A DNA stretch of 64,000 nucleotides from an uncultured Alistipes sp. (GTDB lineage: Bacteria; Bacteroidota; Bacteroidia; Bacteroidales; Rikenellaceae). This document shows positions 22,351 to 30,954 of the stretch, piece after piece (the stretch's first letter is position 1; every line of letters starts with the position of its first letter). The stretch is from assembly GCA_947623965.1 (NCBI GenBank), contig CANQIF010000001.1, forward strand, positions 305,480-369,479, written 5' to 3'. The translations under genes and the position numbers were made by a program. A model generated the notes under the pieces. That model worked only from the letters and a program-made list of their open reading frames with translations. It was not told where the DNA came from and did not search any database.

Positions 22351-25323
22351 ATGAAACGGCTTTTTCCCCTTCTCGCGGCGCTGCTCGTCTGGGGCGTCCC
22401 GGCGGCCTTTCCGACAACCTTTCCGGCAGCCGGGGCCGGCAGCGTTTCGGAGCCGGCTTTCCCGGCGGCCGGCAGGATAAAGGAGGCAGCCCCGACGGCA
22501 GAAGCAGCCAGTCCGGCGCCTGCTTATAAACAGCCCGCAGCCCCGAAACCGGCCTCCGGACCCGCTGTCACACAAGGACCCGCGGCCACGCAGGGACCCG
22601 CAGCCCCGAACCCCGTCTCCGAGCCGCTCTCGATCGGCCGCACCACCTGCGAGCTGCAGAGCGCGCCGCTCGCCCTCGACACCGCTTTTCCCCGCTTCGG
22701 CTGGGAGATTCGCGGCCCGCAGGGGACGATGCAGGCGGCCTATGCGATCGAGGTGCGCGACGAGCGCGGCGCCCTCGTCTGGGAGAGCGGCCGCACGGCC
22801 TCCGACCGGAGCCAGCTCATCCGCTACGCCGGCCCCGCGCTGCGCCCCCTGGCCGGCTACCGCTGGCGCGTGAAGGTGTGGGACACGACGGGCGCCGCGT
22901 CGCCCTGGAGCGCCGAGGGGCGCTTCCGACTCGCCCCCGATGCCGCGTGGCTCGACGCCGCCTGGATCGGCGCCGTGACGCAGGCCGACGCCCGCCTGCC
23001 CGAAGGCCGCAACTACCACGGCGCCGAGCTGAAGCGCCCCGAGGTCCGCGCGGCGTGGGAGGCGGTCGATTCCGCGGCCTGGCGCAGCATCCTCCTGCGC
23101 AAAGAGTTCACCGCCGGGAAGCCCGTCGCCGAAGCGACGGTCTACGTCTCGGGGCTGGGCCACTACGAGCTCTCGATCAACGGCCGCAAGGTGGGCGACA
23201 GCGAGTTCGCCCCCCTCTGGAGCGACTACCGCAAGACGATCTACTACAACGCCTACGACGTCACGGAGCAGCTCCGCACGGGGGCCAACGCCCTCGGCGT
23301 GTTGCTCGGCAACGGCTTCTACTGCATCGCCGACCGCTCGCGCTACCGCAAGCTGCAGATCGGCTTCGGCCCCGAGACGCTCTTCCTGAAGCTGCGCATC
23401 CGCTACGCCGACGGCACGGAGCGGACCGTCTCGACGGACGGCACGTGGCGGTATGACCGCTCGCCGATCACCTTCAACACGATCTACGGCGGCGAGGACT
23501 ACGACGCCCGCCTCGAACAGCCGGGCTGGGACTGCCCCGGCTTCGACGACGCGCACTGGCTCCCCGCCGTCGTGCAGGAGCCCCCGAAAGGGGGCCGGCT
23601 GATCCCGCAGCAGGCGCCGCCCGTGAAGATCATGGAACGTCACGGCGTGCAGTCGCGCCACAAGCTGACCCCCGAAGAGGTCGCGGCGGCGACGAAGCAG
23701 ACCAAGCGGACGGTCGATTCCTCGGCCCTGCTGCTCGACATGGGGCAAAACCTCGCGGGCTTTCCCGAGATCGCCGTGCGCGGCCGGAGCGGTCAGCGCG
23801 TCACGCTCGTCGTGGCCGAGGCGCTGACCGATTCGAACGCCGCCAACCAGCGGCAGACGGGGCGCCAGCACTACTACACCTATATTTTAAAGGGCGACGG
23901 CGTCGAGGTCTGGCACCCCCGCTTTTCCTACTACGGCTTCCGCTACATCCAGGTCGAGGGGGCGGTTCTGAAGGGGATGAAGAACCCTGCGAAGCTCCCC
24001 GTCATCGAGCGGATCAACTCCTGCTTCGTCTATGACAGCGCCGGGGAGATCGCCTCGTTCACCTGTTCGAACCCGATCTTCAACGCCGCACACCGCCTCA
24101 TCCGCAACGCCGTGCGCAGCAACATGCAGTCCGTCTGGACCGACTGCCCGCACCGCGAGAAGCTGGGCTGGCTCGAGCAGGTCCACCTCAACGGCCCGGG
24201 GCTGCTCTACAACTACGACCTCACGACCTACCTCCCGAAGGTGCTGCGCGACATCTGCGACGCCCAGCGTCCGGACGGCATGGTCCCCACCACGGCGCCC
24301 CTCTACGTCCGTTTCGAGGGGCCGGGGATGGATGCCTTCGCCGATTCGCCCGAGTGGAGCACGACCCTCGTCATCGCCCCCTTCCAGTACTACGAAGCCT
24401 ACGGCGACGACACGCTCATCCGCAGCTGCTACCCCGCGATGCGGCGGTGGGTCGACTACCTCGGCACGCGCGCCGAGGGGCATCTGCTCGACTTCGGCCT
24501 GGGCGACTGGTACGACTACGGCGACTTCCGCGCCGGCTTCTCGCGCAACACCCCCGTCGGGCTGGTCGCCACGGCGCACTACTGGCAGGCTCTCGACTAC
24601 CTCGTGCGGGCCGCCCGGCTCGTAGGCAACGACTACGACGCCACGCACTATGCCGCCCTGCGCGACGAGGTGCGCGACGCCTTCAACGCCAAGTACTTCG
24701 ACCCCGCAACGAATCGCTACGGCACGGGCAGCCAGTGCAGTCTGGCGCTGCCGCTCTACCTCGGGATCGTTCCCGACGGCCGGCACGACGCCGTGCTGCA
24801 GAACCTCGTGCGGGAGATCGAGGCCCGCGGCACGCGCCTCACGACGGGCGACGTGGGCAACCGCTACCTCTTCCAGACGCTGGCCCGCAACGGCCTCGAC
24901 GACCTGATGTACCGCATGCACGACCACGAGGAGGCTCCGGGCTACGGCTTCCAGCTCCGCTTCGGCGCCACGACCCTCACCGAGCAGTGGGATCCGCGGC
25001 AGGGATCGTCGTGGAACCACTTCATGATGGGGCAGATCGACGAGTGGTTCTTCCGCTCGTTAGCCGGCCTGCAGCCCGACCCGAACGGCGCGGGCTACAG
25101 CCGCCCGACGATCGCCCCGAAACCCGCGGGCGGGCTGAAACACCTCCGCGCCACCTACCGGTCGCTCTACGGCCCGATCGAGATCGAATGGCGGAACGAG
25201 GGCGGCCTCTTCCGCCTCGACCTGCTCCTGCCGGCCAACTGCCGCGCCGACGTGCTCCTGCCGGGCGACGAACACCCGCAGACAGTCGGCAGCGGCCGCC
25301 ACACCTTTACGAAAACGCTTTAA
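22351..25323 (+). CDS. Secreted GH78 alpha-L-rhamnosidase
   Basis: 990 aa. A signal peptide is followed by a Pro/Ala-rich linker (residues ~25-95) containing a short internal repeat (QGPAATQGPAAPN type). The GH78 domains are in normal order: fibronectin-like (~100-200), Bac_rhamnosid_N (~250-400), a second beta-sandwich, and the six-hairpin barrel (~560-920). Active-site motif: D598/E603 in DCPHREKLGWLEQ, and E878 in TLTEQWDP. The usual Gly-Asp after GW is replaced by Leu-Glu-Gln, which may affect the subsite. Position directly after GH143-GH142 and before a CE19 esterase parallels the BT1020-BT1019-BT1017 order of the B. thetaiotaomicron RG-II locus as I recall it. Substrate is L-Rha in a pectin side chain; which chain cannot be decided. 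Confidence 0.87.
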   Translation: MKRLFPLLAALLVWGVPAAFPTTFPAAGAGSVSEPAFPAAGRIKEAAPTAEAASPAPAYKQPAAPKPASGPAVTQGPAATQGPAAPNPVSEPLSIGRTTCELQSAPLALDTAFPRFGWEIRGPQGTMQAAYAIEVRDERGALVWESGRTASDRSQLIRYAGPALRPLAGYRWRVKVWDTTGAASPWSAEGRFRLAPDAAWLDAAWIGAVTQADARLPEGRNYHGAELKRPEVRAAWEAVDSAAWRSILLRKEFTAGKPVAEATVYVSGLGHYELSINGRKVGDSEFAPLWSDYRKTIYYNAYDVTEQLRTGANALGVLLGNGFYCIADRSRYRKLQIGFGPETLFLKLRIRYADGTERTVSTDGTWRYDRSPITFNTIYGGEDYDARLEQPGWDCPGFDDAHWLPAVVQEPPKGGRLIPQQAPPVKIMERHGVQSRHKLTPEEVAAATKQTKRTVDSSALLLDMGQNLAGFPEIAVRGRSGQRVTLVVAEALTDSNAANQRQTGRQHYYTYILKGDGVEVWHPRFSYYGFRYIQVEGAVLKGMKNPAKLPVIERINSCFVYDSAGEIASFTCSNPIFNAAHRLIRNAVRSNMQSVWTDCPHREKLGWLEQVHLNGPGLLYNYDLTTYLPKVLRDICDAQRPDGMVPTTAPLYVRFEGPGMDAFADSPEWSTTLVIAPFQYYEAYGDDTLIRSCYPAMRRWVDYLGTRAEGHLLDFGLGDWYDYGDFRAGFSRNTPVGLVATAHYWQALDYLVRAARLVGNDYDATHYAALRDEVRDAFNAKYFDPATNRYGTGSQCSLALPLYLGIVPDGRHDAVLQNLVREIEARGTRLTTGDVGNRYLFQTLARNGLDDLMYRMHDHEEAPGYGFQLRFGATTLTEQWDPRQGSSWNHFMMGQIDEWFFRSLAGLQPDPNGAGYSRPTIAPKPAGGLKHLRATYRSLYGPIEIEWRNEGGLFRLDLLLPANCRADVLLPGDEHPQTVGSGRHTFTKTL

Positions 25324-25328
25324 CCGTC

Positions 25329-26720
25329 ATGAAACGCCTGCTGCTTCCCCTGCTGCTCGGCCTCGCTGCGAGCGCTGCTGCACAAAACGACTACAGCCAC
25401 CGCTACACACGGTCGCTGCACGACCTGCTGACCGAGATCTCGGCCCGCTTCGAGGTGCGCCTCAAGTGCGAGGTCGACACCGTGGGCCGCACACTCCCCT
25501 ACGGGGCGTCGCGCATCCGCCCCTACTCGCTCGAGGAGACGCTCGACAACGTTCTGAAGCCCTTCGACTACAAGTTCGTCAAGCAGAACGACCGCTACTA
25601 CAAGATCAAGCCCTACGAGAGCCACCGCCGCCTGCCCGAAGAGGGCGCCGCGCTGCTCGGGTGGCTCACCCGCACGCACGCCGCAGACAGCGCCTCCTTC
25701 GAGCGCCGCAAGCGGGAGCTCCGCAACGGCGTGTGCGAGCTGACCGGCATCGACCGGCTGCTGGCCGCCTGCGTCCGCACGGAGCCCGTGCTGACGAAGC
25801 CGCGCCGCTACGACGGCTACACAGTGCGGAATTTCCGCCTCGAGACGCTGCCGGGGCTCTACGTCTGCGGCTCGATCTACCTGCCCGCCACGCGCGAAAA
25901 GCATCCCGTGATCCTCTCGCCCGACGGCCACTCGGACCGCTACAACGAGAATACGCAGCTGCGCCTCGCGACGTGGGCCCGCATGGGGGCGGCGGCCGTG
26001 AGCTACGACCTTGTCGGCTACGGCGAATCGGCCCTGCAAGTGGGCGCCGAGACCCACCACTCGCCCATCGCCCAGCTGCTGCAGCTCATGAACGGCATCC
26101 GCGTGCTCGACATGATGCTCGCCCGCAAGGACATCGACCAGACGCGCGTCGGCATCTGCGGCGCCTCGGGCGGCGGCACGCAGACGATGCAGCTCTCGGT
26201 GATAGACGACCGCTACACGGCCGCCTGCCCCGTTATCAGCCTTTCGTCCTACTTCGACGGCGGCTGCGCCTGCGAGAGCGGCATCCAGATCTGCTCGGCG
26301 GGCGGCGGCACCTGCAACGCCGAGCTGGCGGCCGCCTTTGCGCCACGCCCCTTAGGCGTCGTCTCCGACGGCAAGGACTGGACGGCCCACGTCCCGACGC
26401 AGGAGCTTCCCTACCTGCAGCACGTCTACGGCCTCTACGGCGCCGCAGAGCAGCTCCGCAACTACCACTTCCCCGCCGAGGGACATGACTTCGGCCCCAG
26501 CAAGCGGCAGGCCGTCTACACCTTCTTCGCCGAGGTCTTCGGCCTCGACCGCTCGCAGGCCGACGAAACGAAGACGACGGTCGAGCCGGTCGAACAGCTG
26601 CTGCTCTTCGGCCCCGAGGGGGCGGAGCTGCCCGCCGGGGCGATCCGCTCGGTGACCGGGCTGGCCCCCTGGTTCGAGGCGCAGGCCGTGGCCGATGCCG
26701 CGGCGCAGAACCGCCGGTAG
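25329..26720 (+). CDS. CE19-like pectin methylesterase with N-terminal STN-like domain
   Basis: 463 aa from the ATG 5 bases after the GH78 stop codon; the open frame extends upstream but there it only shadows GH78. The signal peptide ends near AAQ. Residues ~22-95 form a small alpha/beta domain of the STN/secretin type (SLHDLLTEISARFEV, then RPYSLEETLDNVL). Residues ~130-430 are an alpha/beta hydrolase: nucleophile S280 in GASGGGTQ, a DGKDW segment, and the catalytic His in EGHDFGPSK. The closest known family I can name is CE19, founded by BT1017, an RG-II-associated pectin methylesterase. The enzyme would de-esterify GalA in the periplasm. The gene is followed by a longer paralogue. Confidence 0.75.
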   Translation: MKRLLLPLLLGLAASAAAQNDYSHRYTRSLHDLLTEISARFEVRLKCEVDTVGRTLPYGASRIRPYSLEETLDNVLKPFDYKFVKQNDRYYKIKPYESHRRLPEEGAALLGWLTRTHAADSASFERRKRELRNGVCELTGIDRLLAACVRTEPVLTKPRRYDGYTVRNFRLETLPGLYVCGSIYLPATREKHPVILSPDGHSDRYNENTQLRLATWARMGAAAVSYDLVGYGESALQVGAETHHSPIAQLLQLMNGIRVLDMMLARKDIDQTRVGICGASGGGTQTMQLSVIDDRYTAACPVISLSSYFDGGCACESGIQICSAGGGTCNAELAAAFAPRPLGVVSDGKDWTAHVPTQELPYLQHVYGLYGAAEQLRNYHFPAEGHDFGPSKRQAVYTFFAEVFGLDRSQADETKTTVEPVEQLLLFGPEGAELPAGAIRSVTGLAPWFEAQAVADAAAQNRR

Positions 26721-26798
26721 CGGGGTTGCGCAGCTCCGGCTGATCCCCGTTTTTGTCCGATTCGCCCCAAAGGGATAGGAGCGCACGGAAAAAATGCG

Positions 26799-26806
26799 TA
26801 TCTTCA
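26799..26806 (+). promoter_or_regulatory. Possible internal promoter before the second CE19 gene
   Basis: TATCTTCA resembles TAnnTTTG with one mismatch, 153 bases upstream of the ATG at 26,959. No clear -33 element. It may give the second half of the operon its own start; weak. Confidence 0.25.
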
Positions 26807-26884
26807 CCCGACCGAAGGTGGAGGCGCCCGGGCTGCGGGAGACGCCGGAACGGCCCGGCAGCGGGAAGCGCCGCCGCAACAGAT

Positions 26885-26905
26885 TGCCGGGCCGGCGGCC
26901 CGGCA
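26885..26905 (+). other. Perfect G+C hairpin in the leader of the second CE19 gene
   Basis: TGCCGGGCC, a GGC loop, then GGCCCGGCA: a 9-bp perfect stem 53 bases before the ATG at 26,959, in the only long gap (238 bp) of the plus operon. There is no U tract, so it is not an ordinary terminator. It could protect mRNA ends or uncouple expression of the two operon halves. Confidence 0.55.
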
Positions 26906-26958
26906 GCCCTGCCCCGCCGCCGGATCGACCGGAACACGAACCTAAAACAGATAGAACC

Positions 26959-29505
26959 ATGAAGAGACTCCTCCTACTCCTCCTGCTGCTGGCCGGCACG
27001 GCCGTGCAGGGACAGAACCGCTTCGAAGAGCGCTTCACCCGACCGCTCGGCGAGGTGCTCGACGAGATCGCCGCCCGCTTCGACGTGCGCTTCAAGTGCG
27101 AGGTGCCGACCGACGGCCTGCGCCTCGCCTACGCCGACTTCCGCATCCGCCCCTACTCGCTCGACGAGACCCTCACGGCGGTGCTCGGCCCCTTCGATCT
27201 GCGCTATGTGCGCGAAGGCGAGAAACAGTACCGCATCAAGGCCTACGAATACAACCGCCGCACGGCGGAGGAGGGGGCCAAGCTGCTCGCCTGGCTCGAA
27301 TCGCGCTACACGGACCGCGCCGCCTTCGAGGAGCGCGCCGCCCGCATCCGCCGCGAGGTGCGCGAACGGCTCGAAATCGCCCCCCTGCTGGCGCAGCGCG
27401 TGCCGCTGGCGCCGATCCGGTCGAAGGTCCGCCGCTTCGACGGCTACACGGTGCAGAATTTCGCCATCCAGACCCTGCCGGGGCTCTACATCTGCGGCTC
27501 GGTCTACGCCCCGGCAGCCCGCGGCAAACACCCCGTCGTCGTCTGCCCGAACGGCCACTTCGGCGACGGCCGCTACCGCAAGGATCAGCAGCTGCGCCTC
27601 GCCTCGCTCGCCCGCATGGGGATCGTCGCGGCCGACTACGACCTCGTCGGCTGGGGCGAATCGGAGCTGCAGCTCACCTCGGTGGCCCACCGCACCTCCT
27701 ATGCCCAGCAGCTGCAGGCCCTCAACGGCATCACGGTCCTCGATATGCTGCTCGCCCGCGCCGATGCCGATGCGACCCGCGTCGGCGTGAACGGCGGCTC
27801 GGGCGGCGGCGCCCAGTCGGTGCTCCTCACGGTCCTCGACGACCGCTACACGGCCCTCTGCCCCGTGGTGAGCCTCTCGGCCCACTTCGACGGCGGCTGC
27901 CCCTGCGAGAGCGGCATGCCCGTCACGCTGGCCGCCGGCGGCACCTGCAACGCCGAGATGGCCGCCATCTTCGCCCCGAGGCCCCTCTGCGTCGTCTCCG
28001 ACGGCAAGGACTGGACCCGCAGCGTCCCGACCCTCGAATACCCCTATCTGCAGCGCGTCTACGCCCTCTGCGGCGCCGCCGACCGGCTCTCGAACGTCCA
28101 TCTGGCCGGCGAGGGGCACGACTTCGGCCCCAGCAAGCGCACGGCGGTCTACGACTTCTTCGCCTCGGCTTTCGGCCTCGACCGCTCGAAGGCCGATGAG
28201 GCGCGCGTGACGATCGAACCCCGCGAGGCGCTCTGCAGCTTCGGCGCGCAGGGCGAGAAGCTCCCAGCCGACGCCATCCGCTCGATCAACGGCCTGGCCC
28301 CCTACTTCGGCAAGGCGCGCGTGCGGGCCGCCGCAGCCGACGAATCGGTGCTCCGCAAGGCGCAGGAGATCGTCGGCAAGCTCGATCTGGCCGACCCGCG
28401 GGCCGAGAGCGCCGCCGTGACGGCCGTCTACAACCACCGCCGCGCCGTGCGCGACTGGCACAACAGCCACCCCTACACGGTGATCCCCGAGGTCGAGGCC
28501 GAGACGGGCCGCAAGCTTTCGAAGGTCGAGCGCGAGATGATGGCCGACCGTCTCATCCCCGCCGCGGTCCACGACCGCCTCGTCCGCGAGCTCGGGCGCG
28601 TGCTGACGCCCGAACAGACCGAGCAGGTCTTCGACGGCTACACGGCGGGCAAGGTCGCCTTCACGATGCAGGGCTACCGCGCCATCGTCCCCGACCTCAC
28701 GGAGACCGAGGCCGCCGCTCTCGAGGGCTACCTCAAGGAGGCGCGCAAAGACGCCCTCGAATGCAAGAGCATGAAGGCCATCTCGCAGGTCTTCGAAATC
28801 TACAAAACCAAGTGCGAGCAATACCTCAACGCCAACGGACGCGACTGGCGCGCCCTCTTCAAGGCCTATGTCGACAAGCGCAACGCCGAGAAGAAGGCCG
28901 CCCAGGCCGACAGGGAATACATCGCCAAGTCGGCGAAGATCGTCGCCGCCCTCGGTCTGCAGGATGCCGCGAAGGCCGAGGCCGTGACGAAGCTCGTCGA
29001 GGAGCACCGCCGCGCCGTGGTCGAGTGGCACAACGCCCACCCCTACACCGCGGTCGCCGAGAGCGACCCCGCGACGGGGCGCCGGCTGAGCGATGTCGAG
29101 CGCGAGATGACGGCCGACCGGCAGATTCCCGCCTCGGTGCGCCGCACCCTTCTGAAAGGGCTGCGCCGCCACCTCTCGCCGGCCCAGATCGAACAAATCT
29201 ACGACGGTTACACGGTGGGCAAGGTCGCCTTCACGATGAAAGGCTACCATGCGATCGTTCCCGACCTCACGGAGAAGGAGGCCGCCGTCCTCGAGGGCTA
29301 CCTGAAACAGGCCCGCGAGGAGGCGCTCGAATGCCGCCGCATGAAGGCCGTCTCGCAGGTCTTCGAGATCTACAAAACCAAGTGCGAGCACTACCTCAAT
29401 GCCAACGGACGCGACTGGCGCGCCCTCTTCAAGGCCTACGTCGACAAGCGCAACGCCGAGAAGCGGGCCGCGGAGGCTGCCGCCCGCACCGAACAACGCC
29501 AATAA
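26959..29505 (+). CDS. CE19-like esterase fused to two DUF3826 domains
   Basis: 848 aa. Signal peptide (ends near VQGQ), STN-like domain (~22-95) and alpha/beta hydrolase (~120-455; S281 in GGSGGGA, His in EGHDFGPSK) make it a clear paralogue of the gene before it. Two tandem copies of about 190 residues follow, matching DUF3826: residues ~465-645 and ~653-840. Each contains VEREM..DR.IP, DGYT.GKVAFTM.GY.AIVPDLT, FEIYKTKCE and YLNANGRDW. The two copies are nearly identical over their last 37 codons, so the duplication is recent or kept uniform by conversion. DUF3826 has no proven function that I know of; fusion to a pectin esterase suggests a carbohydrate-binding or scaffold role. GH140 follows after 21 bp. 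Confidence 0.78.
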   Translation: MKRLLLLLLLLAGTAVQGQNRFEERFTRPLGEVLDEIAARFDVRFKCEVPTDGLRLAYADFRIRPYSLDETLTAVLGPFDLRYVREGEKQYRIKAYEYNRRTAEEGAKLLAWLESRYTDRAAFEERAARIRREVRERLEIAPLLAQRVPLAPIRSKVRRFDGYTVQNFAIQTLPGLYICGSVYAPAARGKHPVVVCPNGHFGDGRYRKDQQLRLASLARMGIVAADYDLVGWGESELQLTSVAHRTSYAQQLQALNGITVLDMLLARADADATRVGVNGGSGGGAQSVLLTVLDDRYTALCPVVSLSAHFDGGCPCESGMPVTLAAGGTCNAEMAAIFAPRPLCVVSDGKDWTRSVPTLEYPYLQRVYALCGAADRLSNVHLAGEGHDFGPSKRTAVYDFFASAFGLDRSKADEARVTIEPREALCSFGAQGEKLPADAIRSINGLAPYFGKARVRAAAADESVLRKAQEIVGKLDLADPRAESAAVTAVYNHRRAVRDWHNSHPYTVIPEVEAETGRKLSKVEREMMADRLIPAAVHDRLVRELGRVLTPEQTEQVFDGYTAGKVAFTMQGYRAIVPDLTETEAAALEGYLKEARKDALECKSMKAISQVFEIYKTKCEQYLNANGRDWRALFKAYVDKRNAEKKAAQADREYIAKSAKIVAALGLQDAAKAEAVTKLVEEHRRAVVEWHNAHPYTAVAESDPATGRRLSDVEREMTADRQIPASVRRTLLKGLRRHLSPAQIEQIYDGYTVGKVAFTMKGYHAIVPDLTEKEAAVLEGYLKQAREEALECRRMKAVSQVFEIYKTKCEHYLNANGRDWRALFKAYVDKRNAEKRAAEAAARTEQRQ
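28781..29463 (+). repeat. Direct repeat inside the DUF3826 pair
   Basis: Segments 28,781-28,893 and 29,351-29,463 are near-identical DNA (few substitutions) at a distance of 570 bases, exactly 190 codons. They encode the C-terminal part of each DUF3826 domain. The N-terminal parts of the two domains have diverged more. Confidence 0.8.
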
Positions 29506-29526
29506 CCCACAAAAAACGATAACCTT

Positions 29527-30939
29527 ATGAAACGATTGATCGCATTTTTCAGCCTGCTGCTGCTCGCCTCGGCCTGCACCCCGCAGCAGGAGAGCGCCAA
29601 GGAGTGGAAACTCGCCGTCTCGCCCGACGGCCGCTACCTCCAGCACGCGGACGGCACACCCTTCTTCTGGATGGGCGAGACAGGATGGCTGCTTCCCGAG
29701 CGGCTGACCCGCGAGGACGCCGACTTCTACCTCGACGCCTGCCGCGACGCGGGCTTCAACGTCGTGCAGGTGCAGACCGTCAACGGCGTGCCGGCCCGCA
29801 ACGCCTACGGCAAGCTCTCGATGCCCGACGGCTTCGACTTCTCGAAGATCGACGCCGAGGGGAGCGACGGCTACTGGCAGCACATGGACTACATCATCCG
29901 CAAGGCGGAGCAGAACGGCATCTACATCGGCATGGTCTGCATCTGGGGCGGACTGGTCAAGAAGGGGCTCATGAATGAGGAGCAGGCCGTGGCCTACGGC
30001 ACCTTCCTGGCCAACCGCTACAAGGATGCCCCGAACATCGTCTGGATCATCGGCGGCGACATCCGCGGCGACGTCGAGACGAACGTCTGGGAGACGCTGG
30101 CCCGCACGATCAAGAGCATCGACCGCAACCACCTCATGACCTTCCACCCCTTCGGCCGCACCTCGTCGATCTACTGGTTCCACAACGCCGACTGGCTCGA
30201 CTTCAACATGTTCCAGAGCGGACACCGCCGCTACGACCAGACGCGCGGCGACGGCGACGACACGGCCCAAGCCTCGATCGCCGAGGACAACTGGCGCTAC
30301 GTGGAGGCCGGTCTCGCGATGCAGCCCGCCAAGCCGATCCTCGACGGCGAGCCGAGCTACGAGGAGATCCCGCAGGGGCTCCACGACCCGAGCGAACCCT
30401 GGTGGAAGGCGCCCGACGTGCGCCGCTACGCCTACTGGTCGGTCTTCGCCGGCGCCTTCGGCCACACCTACGGCCACAACTCGATCATGCAGATGCACAC
30501 GGGCGACAAGCCCGGCGGCTACGGCGCGATCAAGTCGTGGAAGGAGGGGCTGCAGGACCCCGGCTTCAACCAGATGCAGCACCTCAAGCGGCTGATCCTC
30601 GCCTTCCCCTTCTTCGAGCGGGTCGGCGACCAGTCGGTCATCGCCGGTGAGAACGGCTTCCGCTACGACCGCGCCATCGCCACGCGCGGCAGCGACTACC
30701 TGCTCGTCTACACCTACACGAACCGCCCGATGCAGATCGACCTCACGAAGATCGCCGGCGAGAAGAAGCACGTCTGGTGGTATTCGCCCGTGGACGGCTC
30801 GCTGCAGTATGCCGGCGAGTACGAGAACGGCATCCACACCTTCCGGTTCGACGGTCCCGAGGGGCCGGCCAACGACCACGTGCTGATCGCCGCCGACAGC
30901 GGGGCGAAGTACCTCACCCCGGAGCAGAAAGCGCTCTAA
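29527..30939 (+). CDS. GH140 apiosidase lipoprotein
   Basis: 470 aa, lipoprotein signal with lipobox LLASAC (C17). It has the DUF4038/DUF5060-type architecture of GH140: a TIM barrel (~35-370) and a C-terminal beta domain (~375-460). Likely catalytic residues are D178 in IIGGDIRGD and E275 in LDGEPSYEE. They are 97 residues apart, the same spacing as the D187/E284 pair I recall for BT1012, the founding enzyme. GH140 cleaves the bond between D-apiose of RG-II side chains and the GalA backbone, releasing whole side chains. This is the most diagnostic RG-II enzyme in the window. GH78-propeller follows after 15 bp. Confidence 0.87.
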   Translation: MKRLIAFFSLLLLASACTPQQESAKEWKLAVSPDGRYLQHADGTPFFWMGETGWLLPERLTREDADFYLDACRDAGFNVVQVQTVNGVPARNAYGKLSMPDGFDFSKIDAEGSDGYWQHMDYIIRKAEQNGIYIGMVCIWGGLVKKGLMNEEQAVAYGTFLANRYKDAPNIVWIIGGDIRGDVETNVWETLARTIKSIDRNHLMTFHPFGRTSSIYWFHNADWLDFNMFQSGHRRYDQTRGDGDDTAQASIAEDNWRYVEAGLAMQPAKPILDGEPSYEEIPQGLHDPSEPWWKAPDVRRYAYWSVFAGAFGHTYGHNSIMQMHTGDKPGGYGAIKSWKEGLQDPGFNQMQHLKRLILAFPFFERVGDQSVIAGENGFRYDRAIATRGSDYLLVYTYTNRPMQIDLTKIAGEKKHVWWYSPVDGSLQYAGEYENGIHTFRFDGPEGPANDHVLIAADSGAKYLTPEQKAL

Positions 30940-30954
30940 AACGCCTCCCGGATC

